This document shows positions 19,800-33,829 of a stretch of DNA of 64,000 nt, one piece after another; positions within the stretch are counted from its first letter, which is position 1, and each line of letters opens with the position of its first letter. The stretch spans positions 1,364,001 through 1,428,000 of the forward strand of contig CM082581.2 in the NCBI GenBank assembly GCA_040954595.2, read 5' to 3'. Position numbers and translations under genes: made by a program. The stretch comes from Balanoglossus misakiensis. Its lineage: Eukaryota > Hemichordata. The notes beneath the pieces are model-generated. The model saw only the letters and a program-made list of their open reading frames with translations, had not been told where the DNA came from and did no database searches.

Positions 19800-22700
19800 T
19801 TTTGCAAAGACGAAAATTTGTCATTTTTTGATGATTTTCACCCATGATTTTTTTTCAAAAAACGACGAAATTTTGAGATTTTGCAAAGAGGAAAATTTGT
19901 CATTTTTTCTTGATTTTCACCCATGATTTTTTTCAAAAATCGACGAAATTTTGAGATTTTGCAAAGAGGAAAATTTGTCATTTTTTCATGATTTTCCCCC
20001 ATGATTTTTTTCAAAAATCGACGAAAATTTGAGATTTTGCAAAGACGAAAATTTGTCATTTTTGATGATTTTTACCCATGATTTTTTTTCAAAAATGGAC
20101 GAAATTTTGAGATTTTGCAAAGACGAAAATTTGTCATTTTTTGATGATTTTCACCAATGATTTTTGTTCAAAAAACGACGAAATTTTGAGATTTTGCAGA
20201 GGAAAATGTGTCATTTTTTGATGATTTTCACCCGTTTTTTTTTCAAAATTTGTCATTTTTTGATGATTTTCTCCCATGATTTTTTTCAAAAATTGACGAA
20301 ATTTTGAGATTTTGCAAAGTCGAAAATTTGTCATTTTTTGATGATTTTCACCCATGTTTTTTTTCAAAAATCGACGAAATTTTGAGATTTTGCAAAGTCG
20401 AAAATTTGTCATTTTTTGATGATTTTCCCCCATGTTTTTTTTTTTAAATGGACGAAATTTTGAGATTTTGCAAAGACGAAAATTTGTTATTTTTTGATGA
20501 TTTTCACCCATGATTTTTTCAAAAATTGACGAAATTTTGAGATTTTGCAAAGTCGAAAATTTGTCATTTTTGATGATTTTCACACATGATTTTTTTCAAA
20601 AATCGACGAAATTGTGAGATTTTGCAAAGACGAAAATTTGTCATTTTTTGATGATTTTTACCCATGATTTTTTTTCAAAAATGGACGAAATTTTGAGGTT
20701 TTGCAAAGTCGAAAATTTGTCATTTTTTGATGATTTTCACACATGATTTTTTTCAAAAATGGACGAAATTTTGAGATTTTGCAAAGTCGAAAATTTGTCA
20801 TTTTTTGATGATTTTCCCCCATGATTTTTTTTCAAAAATGGACGAAATTTTGAGATTTTGCAAAGACGAAAATTTGTCATTTTTTGATGATTTTCACCCA
20901 TGATTTTTTTTCAAAAATCGACGAAATTTTGAGATTTTGCAAAGTCGAAAATGTGTCATTTTTTGATGATTTTCACCCGTTTTTTTTCAAAATTTGTCAT
21001 TTTTTGATGATTTTCACCCATGATTTTTTTTCAAAAATCGACGAAATTTTGAGATTTTGCAAAGTCGAAAATGTGTCATTTTTTGATGATTTTCACCCAT
21101 GATTTTTTTCAAAAATCGACGAAATTTTGAGATTTTGCGAAGTCGAAAATTTGTCATTTTTTGATGATTTTCACCCATGATTTTTTTCAAAAATCGACGA
21201 AATGTTGAGATTTTGCAAAGTCGAAAATTTGTCATTTTTTGATGATTTTCACCCATGATTTTTTTCAAAAATCGACGAAATGTTGAGATTTTGCAAAGTC
21301 GAAAATTTTGTCATTTTTTGATGATTTTCAACCATGATTTTTTTCAAAAATCGACTAAATGTTGAGATTTTGCAAAGTCGAAAATGTGTCATTTTTTGAT
21401 GATTTTCACCCGTTTTTTTTTCAAAATTTGTCATTTTTTCATGATTTTCAACCATGATTTTTTTTCAAAAATCGACGAAATTTTGTGATTTTACAAAGTC
21501 GAAAATTTTGTCATTTTTTGATGATTTTCAACCATGATTTTTTTTCAAAAATCGACGAAAATTTGAGATTTTGCAAAGACGAAAATTTGTCATTTTTGAT
21601 GATTTTTACCCATGATTTTTTTTCAAAAATGGACGAAATTTTGAGATTTTGCAAAGACGAAAATTTGTCATTTTTTGATGATTTTCACCCATGATTTTTT
21701 TTCAAAAATCGACGAAATTTTGAGATTTTGCAAAGTCGTAAATGTGTCATTTTTTGATGATTTTCACCAGTTTTTTTTTTCAAAATTTGTCATTTTTTCA
21801 TGATTTTCCCCCATGATTTTTTTCAAAAATCGACGAAAATTTGAGATTTTGCAGAGACGAAAATTTGTCATTTTTTATGATTTTTACCCATGATTTTTTT
21901 CAAAAAACGACGAAATTTTGAGATTTTGCAAAGAGGAAAATTTGTCATTTTTTCATGATTTTCACCCATGATTTTTTTCAAAAATCGACGAAATTTTGAG
22001 ATTTTGCAAAGAGGAAAATTTGTCATTTTTTCATGATTTTCCCCCATGATTTTTTTCAAAAATCGACGAAAATTTGAGATTTTGCAAAGACGAAAATTTG
22101 TCATTTTTGATGATTTTACCCATGATTTTTTTTCAAAAATGGACGAAATTTTGAGATTTTGCAAAGACGAAAATTTGTCATTTTTTGATGATTTTCACCA
22201 ATGATTTTTGTTCAAAAAACGACGAAATTTTGAGATTTTGCAGAGGAAAATGTGTCATTTTTTGATGATTTTCACCCGTTTTTTTTTTCAAAATTTGTCA
22301 TTTTTTGATGATTTTCTCCCATGATTTTTTTCAAAAATTGACGAAATTTTGAGATTTTGCAAAGTCGAAAATTTGTCATTTTTTGATGATTTTCACCCAT
22401 GTTTTTTTTCAAAAATCGACGAAATTTTGAGATTTTGCAAAGTCGAAAATTTGTCATTTTTTGATGATTTTCCCCCATGTTTTTTTTTTTAAATGGACGA
22501 AATTTTGAGATTTTGCAAAGACGAAAATTTGTCATTTTTTGATGATTTTCACCCATGATTTTTTCAAAAATTGACGAAATTTTGTGATTTTGCAAAGTCG
22601 AAAATTTGTCATTTTTGATGATTTTCACACATGATTTTTTTCAAAAATCGACGAAATTGTGAGATTTTGCAAAGACGAAAATTTGTCATTTTTTGATGAT

Positions 22701-23586
22701 TTTTACCCATGATTTTTTTTCAAAAATGGACGAAATTTTGAGGTTTTGCAAAGTCGAAAATTTGTCATTTTTTGATGATTTTCACACATGATTTTTTTCA
22801 AAAATCGACGAAATTGTGAGATTTTGCAAAGACGAAAATTTGTCATTTTTTGATGATTTTTACCCATGATTTTTTTTCAAAAATGGACGAAATTTTGAGG
22901 TTTTGCATAGTCGAAAATTTGTTATTTTTTGATGATTTTCACCCATGTCTTTTTTTAAAAATCGACGAAATTTTGAGATTTTGCAAAGAGGAAAATTTGT
23001 CATTTTTTCATGATTTTCCCCCATGATTTTTTTCAAAAATCGACGAAATTTTGAGATTTTGCAAAGTCGACGAAAATGTGTCATTTTTTGATGATTTTCA
23101 ACCGTTTTTTTTTCAAAATTTGTCATTTTTTTGATGATTTTCACCCATGTTTTTTTTTTTAAAAATCGACGAACCTATGATTTTTTTCAAAATCGACGAA
23201 ATTTTGTGATTTTACAAAGTCGAAAATTTTGTCATTTTTTGATGATTTTCAACCATGATTTTTTTTCAAAAATCGACGAAAATTTGAGATTTTGCAAAGA
23301 CGAAAATTTGTCATTTTTGATGATTTTTACCCGTGATTTTTTTTCAAAAATGGACGAAATTTTGAGATTTTGCAAAGACGAAAATTTGTCATTTTTTGAT
23401 GATTTTCACCCATGATTTTTTTTCAAAAATCGACGAAATTTTGAGATTTTGCAAAGAGGAAAATTTGTCATTTTTTCATGATTTTCCCCCATGATTTTTT
23501 CAAAAATCGACGAAATTTTGTGATTTTACAAAGTCGAAAATTTTGTCATTTTTTGATGATTTTCTCCCATGATTTTTTTCAAAAAT
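19800..23586. repeat. 3.8-kb block repeated 23.9 kb downstream (43690-47557)
   Basis: The order of variants is conserved. The offset is 23,891 bp at 19838, 20134, 20884 and 21485, and 23,971 bp at the monomers ending near 22164 and from 22272 to 23415. The downstream copy has one extra monomer of 80 bp near 42840-type sequence (about 45780-45860). Confidence 0.8.
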
Positions 23587-26500
23587 TGACGAAATTTTGA
23601 GATTTTGCAAAGTCGAAAATTTGTCATTTTTGATGATTTTTACCCATGATTTTTTTTCAAAAATGGACGAAATTTTGAGATTTTGCAAAGACGAAAATTT
23701 GTCATTTTTTGATGATTTTCACCAATGATTTTTTTTCAAAAAACGACGAAATTTTGAGATTTTGCAGAGGAAAATGTGTCATTTTTTGATGATTTTCACC
23801 CGTTTTTTTTCAAAATTTGTCATTTTTTGATGATTTTCACCCATGTTTTTTTTTAAAAAAATCGACGAACCTATGATTTTTTTCAAAATCGACGAAATTT
23901 TGTGATTTTACAAAGTCGAAAATTTTGTCATTTTTTGATGATTTTCAACCATGATATTTTTTCAAAAATCGACGAAAATTTGAGATTTTGCAAAGACAAA
24001 AATTTGTCATTTTTGATGATTTTTACCCATGATTTTTTTTTAAAAATGGACGAAATTTTGAGATTTTGCAAAGAGGAAAATTTGTCATTTTTTCATGATT
24101 TTCCCCCATGATTTTTTTCAAAAATCGACGAAATTTTGTGATTTTACAAAGTCGAAAATTTTGTCATTTTTTGATGATTTTCAACCATGATTTTTTTTCA
24201 AAAATCGACGAAAATTTGAGATTTTGCAAAGACGAAAATTTGTCATTTTTGATGATTTTTACCCATGATTTTTTTTCAAAAATGGACGAAATTTTGAGAT
24301 TTTGCAAAGACGAAAATTTGTCATTTTTTGATGATTTTCACCCATGATTTTTTTTCAAAAATCGACGAAATTTTGAGATTTTGCAAAGTCGTAAATGTGT
24401 CATTTTTTGATGATTTTCACCAGTTTTTTTTTTCAAAATTTGTCATTTTTTGATGATTTTCTCCCATGATTTTTTTCAAAAATTGACGAAATTTTGAGAT
24501 TTTGCAAAGTCGAAAATTTGTCATTTTTGATGATTTTTACCCATGATTTTTTTTCAAAAATGGACGAAATTTTGAGATTTTGCAAAGACGAAAATTTGTT
24601 TTTTTTTGATGATTTTCACCAATGATTTTTTTTCAAAAAACGACGAAATTTTGAGATTTTGCAGAGGAAAATGTGTCATTTTTTGATGATTTTCACCCGT
24701 TTTTTTTTCAAAATTTGTCATTTTTTGATGATTTTCTCCCATGATTTTTTTCAAAAATTGACGAAATTTTGAGATTTTGCAAAGTCGAAAATTTGTCATT
24801 TTTTGATGATTTTCACCCATGATTTTTTTCAAAAATCGACGAAATTTTGAGATTTTGCAAAGTCGAAAATTTGTCATTTTTTGATGATTTTCAACCATGA
24901 TTTTTTTCAAAAATCGACGAAATTTTGAGATTTTGCAAAGAGGAAAATTTGTCATTTTTTCATGATTTTCCCCCATGATTTTTTTCAAAAATCGACGAAA
25001 ATTTGAGATTTTGCAAAGACGAAAATTTGTCATTTTTGATGATTTTTACCCATGATTTTTTTTCAAAAATGGACGAAATTTTGAGATTTTGCAAAGACGA
25101 AAATTTGTCATTTTTTGATGATTTTCACCCATGATTTTTTTTCAAAAATCGACGAAATTTTGAGATTTTGCAAAGAGGAAAATTTGTCATTTTTTCATGA
25201 TTTTCCCCCATGATTTTTTTAAAAAATCGACGAAATTTTGTGATTTTACAAAGTCGAAAATTTTGTCATTTTTTGATGATTTTCAACCATGATTTTTTTT
25301 CAAAAATCGACGAAAACTTGAGATTTTGCAAAGACGAAAATTTGTCATTTTTGATGATTTTTACCCATGATTTTTTTTCAAAAATGGACGAAATTTTGAG
25401 ATTTTGCAAAGACGAAAATTTGTCATTTTTTGATGATTTTCACCCATGATTTTTTTAAAAATCGACGAAATTTTGAGATTTTGCAAAGTCGACGAAAATG
25501 TGTCATTTTTTGATGATTTTCACCCGTTTTTTTTCAAAATTTGTCATTTTTTGATGATTTTCACCCATGTTTTTTTTTAAAAAAATCGACGAACCTATGA
25601 TTTGTTTCAAAATCGACGAAATTTTGTGATTTTACAAAGTCGAAAATTTTGTCATTTTTTGATGATTTTCAACCATGATTTTTTTTCAAAAATCGACGAA
25701 AATTTGAGATTTTGCAAAGACGAACATTTGTCATTTTTGATGATTTTTACCCATGATTTTTTTTCAAAAATGGACGAAATTTTGAGATTTTGCAAAGACG
25801 AAAATTTGTCATTTTTTGATGATTTTCACCCATGATTTTTTTTCAAAAATCGACGAAATTTTGAGATTTTGCAAAGAGGAAAATTTGTCATTTTTTCATG
25901 ATTTTCCCCCATGATTTTTTTAAAAAATCGACGAAATTTTGTGATTTTACAAAGTCGAAAATTTTGTCATTTTTTGATGATTTTCAACCATGATTTTTTT
26001 TCAAAAATCGACGAAAACTTGAGATTTTGCAAAGACGAAAATTTGTCATTTTTGATGATTTTTACCCATGATTTTTTTTCAAAAATGGACGAAATTTTGA
26101 GATTTTGCAAAGACGAAAATTTGTCATTTTTTCATGATTTTCCCCCATGATTTTTTTAAAAAAATCGACGAAATTTTGTGATTTTACAAAGTCGAAAATT
26201 TTGTCATTTTTTGATGATTTTCAACCATGATTTTTTTTCAAAAATCGACGAAAACTTGAGATTTTGCAAAGACGAAAATTTTGTCATTTTTGATGATTTT
26301 TACCCATGATTTTTTTTCAAAAATGGACGAAATTTTGAGATTTTGCAAAGACGAAAATTTGTCATTTTTTCATGATTTTCCCCCATGATTTTTTTAAAAA
26401 ATCGACGAAATTTTGTGATTTTACAAAGTCGAAAATTTTGTCATTTTTTGATGATTTTCAACCATGATTTTTTTTCAAAAATCGACGAAAATTTGAGATT

Positions 26501-29500
26501 TTGCAAAGACGAAAATTTGTCATTTTTGATGATTTTTACCCATGATTTTTTTTCAAAAATGGACGAAATTTTGAGATTTTGCAAAGACGAAAATTTGTCA
26601 TTTTTTGATGATTTTCACCCATGATTTTTTTTCAAAAATCGACGAAATTTTGAGATTTTGCAAAGAGGAAAATTTGTCATTTTTGATGATTTTTACCCAT
26701 GATTTTTTTTCAAAAATGGACGAAATTTTGAGATTTTGCAAAGACGAAAACTTGTCATTTTTTGATGATTTTCACCCATGTCTTTTTTTAAAAATCGACG
26801 AAATTTTGAGATTTTGCAAAGAGGAAAATTTGTCATTTTTTCATGATTTTCCCCCATGATTTTTTTCAAAAATCGACGAATTTTGAGATTTTGCAAAGTC
26901 GACGAAAATGTGTCATTTTTTGATGATTTTCACCCGTTTTTTTTTCAAAATTTGTCATTTTTTGATGATTTTCACCCATGTTTTTTTTAAAAAAATCGAC
27001 GAACCTATGATTTGTTTCAAATCGACGAAATTTTGTGATTTTACAAAGTCGAAAATTTTGTCATTTTTTGATGATTTTCAACCATGATTTTTTTTCAAAA
27101 ATCGACGAAAATTTGAGATTTTGCAAAGACGAAAATTTGTCATTTTTGATGATTTTTACCCATGATTTTTTTTCAAAAATGGACGAAATTTTGAGATTTT
27201 GCAAAGACGAAAATTTGTCATTTTTTGATGATTTTCACCCATGATTTTTTTTCAAAAATCGACGAAATTTTGAGATTTTGCAAAGAGGAAAATTTGTCAT
27301 TTTTTCATGATTTTCCCCCATGATTTTTTTAAAAAATCGACGAAATTTTGTGATTTTACAAAGTCGAAAATTTTGTCATTTTTTGATGATTTTCAACCAT
27401 GATTTTTTTTCAAAAATGGACGAAATTTTGAGATTTTGCAAAGACGAAAATTTGTCATTTTTTGATGATTTTCACCCATGATTTTTTTTCAAAAATCGAC
27501 GAAATTTTGAGATTTTGCAAAGTCGTAAATGTGTCATTTTTTGATGATTTTCACCAGTTTTTTTTTTCAAAATTTGTCATTTTTTCATGATTTTCCCCCA
27601 TGATTTTTTTCAAAAATCGACGAAAATTTGAGATTTTTTGATGATTTTCACCAATGATTTTTTTTCAAAAAACGACGAAATTTTGAGATTTTGCAGAGGA
27701 AAATGTGTCATTTTTTGATGATTTTCACCGTTTTTTTTTCAAAATTTGTCATTTTTTGATGATTTTCACCCATGTTTTTTTTTTAAAAATCGACGAACCT
27801 ATGATTTTTTTCAAAATCGACGAAATTTTGTGATTTTACAAAGTCGAAAATTTTGTCATTTTTTGATGATTTTCAACCATGATTTTTTTTCAAAAATCGA
27901 CGAAAATTTGTCATTTTTTGATGATTTTCACCCATGATTTTTTTTCAAAAATCGACGAAATTTTGAGATTTTGCAAAGAGGAAAATTTGTCATTTTTTCA
28001 TGATTTTCCCCCATGATTTTTTTAAAAAATCGACGAAATTTTGTGATTTTACAAAGTCGAAAATTTTGTCATTTTTTGATGATTTTCAACCATGATTTTT
28101 TTCAAAAATCGACGAAAACTTGAGATTTTGCAAAGACGAAAATTTGTCATTTTTGATGATTTTTACCCAATATTTTTTTTTCAAAAATGGACGAAATTTT
28201 GAGATTTTGCAAAGACGAAAATTTGTCATTTTTTCATGATTTTCCCCCATGATTTTTTTAAAAAATCGACGAAATTTTGTGATTTTACAAAGTCGAAAAT
28301 TTTGTCATTTTTTGATGATTTTCAACCATGATTTTTTTTCAAAAATCGACGAAAACTTGAGATTTTGCAAAGACGAACATTTTGTCATTTTTGATGATTT
28401 TTACCTATGATTTTTTTTCAAAAATGGACGAAATTTTGAGATTTTGCAAAGACGAAAATTTGTCATTTTTTCATGATTTTCCCCCATGATTTTTTTAAAA
28501 AATCGACGAAATTTTGTGATTTTACAAAGTCGAAAATTTTGTCATTTTTTGATGATTTTCAACCATGATTTTTTTTCAAAAATCGACGAAAACTTGAGAT
28601 TTTGCAAAGACGAAAATTTGTCATTTTTGATGATTTTTACCCATGATTTTTTTTCAAAAATGGACGAAATTTTGAGATTTTGCAAAGACGAAAATTTGTC
28701 ATTTTTTGATGATTTTCACCCATGTCTTTTTTTAAAAATCGACGAAATTTTGAGATTTTGCAAAGAGGAAAATTTGTCATTTTTTCATGATTTTCCCCCA
28801 TGATTTTTTTCAAAAATCGACGAAATTTTGAGATTTTGCAAAGTCGACGAAAATGTGTCATTTTTTGATGATTTTCACCCGTTTTTTTTTCAAAATTTGT
28901 CATTTTTTGATGATTTTCACCCATGTTTTTTTTAAAAAAATCGACGAACCTATGATTTGTTTCAAAATCGACGAAATTTTGTGATTTTACAAAGTCGAAA
29001 ATTTTGTCATTTTTTGATGATTTTCAACCATGATTTTTTTTCAAAAATCGACGAAAATTTGAGATTTTGCAAAGACGAAAATTTGTCATTTTTGATGATT
29101 TTTACCCATGATTTTTTTTCAAAAATGGACGAAATTTTGAGATTTTGCAAAGACGAAAATTTGTCATTTTTTGATGATTTTCACCCATGATTTTTTTTCA
29201 AAAATCGACGAAATTTTGAGATTTTGCAAAGAGGAAAATTTGTAATTTTTTCATGATTTTCCCCCATGATTTTTTTAAAAAATCGACGAAATTTTGTGAT
29301 TTTACAAAGTCGAAAATTTTGTCATTTTTTGATGATTTTCAACCATGATTTTTTTTCAAAAATCGACGAAAATTTGAGATTTTGCAAAGACGAAAATTTG
29401 TCATTTTTGATGATTTTTACCCATGATTTTTTTTCAAAAATGGACGAAATTTTGAGATTTTGCAAAGACGAAAATTTGTCATTTTTTGATGATTTTCACC

Positions 29501-32500
29501 CATGATTTTTTTTCAAAAATCGACGAAATTTTGAGATTTTGCAAAGAGGAAAATTTGTCATTTTTTCATGATTTTCCCCCATGATTTTTTTAAAAAATCG
29601 ACGAAATTTTGTGATTTTACAAAGTCGAAAATTTTGTCATTTTTTGATGATTTTCAACCATGATTTTTTTTCAAAAATCGACGAAAACTTGAGATTTTGC
29701 AAAGACGAAAATTTGTCATTTTTGATGATTTTTACCCATGATTTTTTTTCAAAATTTGTCATTTTTTCATGATTTTCCCCCATGATTTTTTTCAAAAATC
29801 GACGAAAATTTGAGATTTTGCAAAGACGAAAATTTGTCATTTTTGATGATTTTTACCCATGATTTTTTTTCAAAAATGGACGAAATTTTGAGATTTTGCA
29901 AAGACGAAAATTTGTCATTTTTTGATGATTTTCACCAATGATTTTTTTTCAAAAAACGACGAAATTTTGAGATTTTGCAGAGGAAAATGTGTCATTTTTT
30001 GATGATTTTCACCGTTTTTTTTTTCAAAATTTGTCATTTTTTGATGATTTTCACCCATGTTTTTTTTTTAAAAATCGACGAACCTATGATTTTTTTCAAA
30101 ATCGACGAAATTTTGTGATTTTACAAAGTCGAAAATTTTGTCATTTTTTGATGATTTTCAACCATGATTTTTTTAAAAAATCGACGAAATTTTGTGATTT
30201 TACAAAGTCGAAAATTTTGTCATTTTTTGATGATTTTCAACCATGATTTTTTTTCAAAAATCGACGAAAACTTGAGATTTTGCAAAGACGAAAATTTGTC
30301 ATTTTTGATGATTTTTACCCATGATTTTTTTTCAAAAATGGACGAAATTTTGAGATTTTGCAAAGACGAAAATTTGTCATTTTTTCATGATTTTCCCCCA
30401 TGATTTTTTTAAAAAAATCGACGAAATTTTGTGATTTTACAAAGTCGAAAATTTTGTCATTTTTTGATGATTTTCAACCATGATTTTTTTTCAAAAATCG
30501 ACGAAAACTTGAGATTTTGCAGAGAGGAAAATTTGTCATTTTTTCATGATTTTCCCCCATGATTTTTTTCAAAAATCGACGAAATTTTGAGATTTTGCAA
30601 AGTCGAAAATTTGTCATTTTTTGATGATTTTCACCCATGATTTTTTCAAAAATTGACGAAATGTTGAGATTTTGCAAAGTCGAAAATTTGTCATTTTTTG
30701 ATGATTTTCACCCATGATTTTTTTCAAAAATGGACGAAATTTTGAGATTTTGCAAAGAGGAAAATTTGTCATTTTTTCATGATTTTCCCCCATGATTTTT
30801 TTCAAAAATCGACGAAATTTTGAGATTTTGCAAAGTCGAAAATTTTGTCATTTTTTGATGATTTTTCAACCATGATTTTTTTTCAAAAATCGACGAAAAT
30901 TTGAGATTTTGCAAAGATGAAAATTTGTCATTTTTGATGATTTTTACCCATAATTTTTTTTCAGAAATGGACGAAATTTTGAGATTTTGCAAAGACGAAA
31001 ATTTGTCATTTTTTGATGATTTTCACCCATGATTTTTTTTCAAAAATCGACGAAATTTTGAGATTTTGCAAAGTCGAAAATGTGTCATTTTTTGATGATT
31101 TTCACCCGGTTTTTTTTCAAAATTTGTCATTTTTTGATGATTTTTACCCATGATTTTTTTTCAAAAATGGACGAAATTTTGAGATTTTGCAAAGTCGAAA
31201 ATTTGTTATTTTTTGATGATTTTCACCCGTCTTTTTTTAAAAATCGACGAACTTTTGAGATTTTGCAAAGAGGAAAATTTGTCATTTTTTTCATGATTTT
31301 CCCCCATGATTATTTTCAAAAATCGACGAAATTTTGAGATTTTGCAAAGTCGACGAAAATGTGTCATTTTTTGATGATTTTCACCCGTTTTTTTTCAAAA
31401 ATCGACGAAATTTTGAGATTTTGCAAAATCGAAAATTTGTCATTTTTTGATGATTTTCACCCATGATTTTTTTTCAAAAATCGACGAAATTTTGAGATTT
31501 TGCAAAGTCGTAAATGTGTCATTTTTTGATGATTTTCACCCGGTTTTTTTTCAAAAATCGACGAAATTTTGAGATTTTGCAAAGTCGTAAATGTGTCATT
31601 TTTTGATGATTTTCACCCGTTTTTTTTTCAAAATTTGTCATTTTTTTATGATTTTCACCCATGATTTTCTTCAAAAATCGACGAAATTTTGAGATTTTGC
31701 AAAGTCGAAAATTTGTCATTTTTTGATGATTTTCACCTATGATTTTTTTCAAAAATCAACAAAATTTTGAGATTTTGCAAAGTCGAAAATTTGTCATTTT
31801 TTGATGATTTTCACCCATGATTTTTTTTCAAAAATCGACGAAATTTTGAGATTTTGCAAAGTCGAAAATGTGTCATTTTTTGATGATTTTCACCCGTTTT
31901 TTTTTCAAAATTTGTCATTTTTTGATGATTTTTACCAATGATTTTTTTTCAAAAATGGACGAAATTTTGAGATTTTGCAAAGTCGAAAATTTGTTATTTT
32001 TTGATGATTTTCACCCATGTCTTTTTTTAAAAATCGACGAAATTGTGAGATTTTGCAAAGACGAAAATTTGTCATTTTTTGATGAATTTTACCCATGATT
32101 TGTTTTCAAAAATGGACGAAATTTTGAGATTTTGCAAAGTCGAAAATTTGTTATTTTTTGATGATTTTCACCCATGTCTTTTTTTAAAAATCGACGAAAT
32201 TTTGAGATTTTGCAAAGAGGAAAATTTGTCATTTTTTCATGATTTTCCCCCATGATTTTTTTCAAAAATCGACGAAATTTTGAGATTTTGCAAAGTCGAC
32301 GAAAATGTGTTATTTTTGATGATTTTCACCCGTTTTTTTTTCAAAATTTTTCATTTTTTGATGGTTTTCACCCATGTTTTTCTAAAAAATCGACGAACCC
32401 GTGATTTTTTTTCAAAATCGACGAAATTTTGAGATTTTGCAAAATCAAAAATTTGTCATTTTTTTGATGATTTTCACCCATGATTTTTTTTCAAAAATCG

Positions 32501-33829
32501 ACGAAATTTTGAGATTTTGCAAAGAGGAAAATTTGTCATTTTTTCATGATTTTCCCCCATGATTTTTTTCAAAAATCGACGAAATTTTGAGATTTTGCAA
32601 AGTCGACGAAAATGTGTCATTTTTTGATGATTTTCACCCGTTTTTTTTTCAAAATTTGTCATTTTTTGATGATTTTCACCCATGTTTTTTTTAAAAAAAT
32701 CGACGAACCTATGATTTGTTTCAAAATCGACGAAATTTTGTGATTTTACAAAGTCGAAAATTTTGTCATTTTTTGATGATTTTCAACCATGATTTTTTTT
32801 CAAAAATCGACGAAAATTTGAGATTTTGCAAAGACGAAAATTTGTCATTTTTGATGATTTTTACCCATGATTTTTTTTCAAAAATGGACGAAATTTTGAG
32901 ATTTTGCAAAGACGAAAATTTGTCATTTTTTGATGATTTTCACCCATGATTTTTTTTCAAAAATCGACGAAATTTTGAGATTTTGCAAAGAGGAAAATTT
33001 GTCATTTTTTCATGATTTTCCCCCATGATTTTTTTAAAAAATCGACGAAATTTTGTGATTTTACAAAGTCGAAAATTTTGTCATTTTTTGATGATTTTCA
33101 ACCATGATTTTTTTTCAAAAATCGACGAAAACTTGAGATTTTGCAAAGACGAAAATTTGTCATTTTTGATGATTTTTACCCATGATTTTTTTTCAAAAAT
33201 GGACGAAATTTTGAGATTTTGCAAAGACGAAAATTTGTCATTTTTTCATGATTTTCCCCCATGATTTTTTTAAAAAAATCGACGAAATTTTGTGATTTTA
33301 CAAAGTCGAAAATTTTGTCATTTTTTGATGATTTTCAACCATGATTTTTTTTCAAAAATCGACGAAAACTTGAGATTTTGCAAAGACGAAAATTTTGTCA
33401 TTTTTGATGATTTTTACCCATGATTTTTTTTCAAAAATGGACGAAATTTTGAGATTTTGCAAAGACGAAAATTTGTCATTTTTTCATGATTTTCCCCCAT
33501 GATTTTTTTAAAAAATCGACGAAATTTTGTGATTTTACAAAGTCGAAAATTTTGTCATTTTTTGATGATTTTCAACCATGATTTTTTTTCAAAAATCGAC
33601 GAAAACTTGAGATTTTGCAAAGACGAAAATTTGTCATTTTTGATGATTTTTACCCATGATTTTTTTTCAAAAATGGACGAAATTTTGAGATTTTGCAAAG
33701 ACGAAAATTTGTCATTTTTTGATGATTTTCACCCATGTCTTTTTTTAAAAATCGACGAAATTTTGAGATTTTGCAAAGAGGAAAATTTGTCATTTTTTCA
33801 TGATTTTCCCCCATGATTTTTTTCAAAAA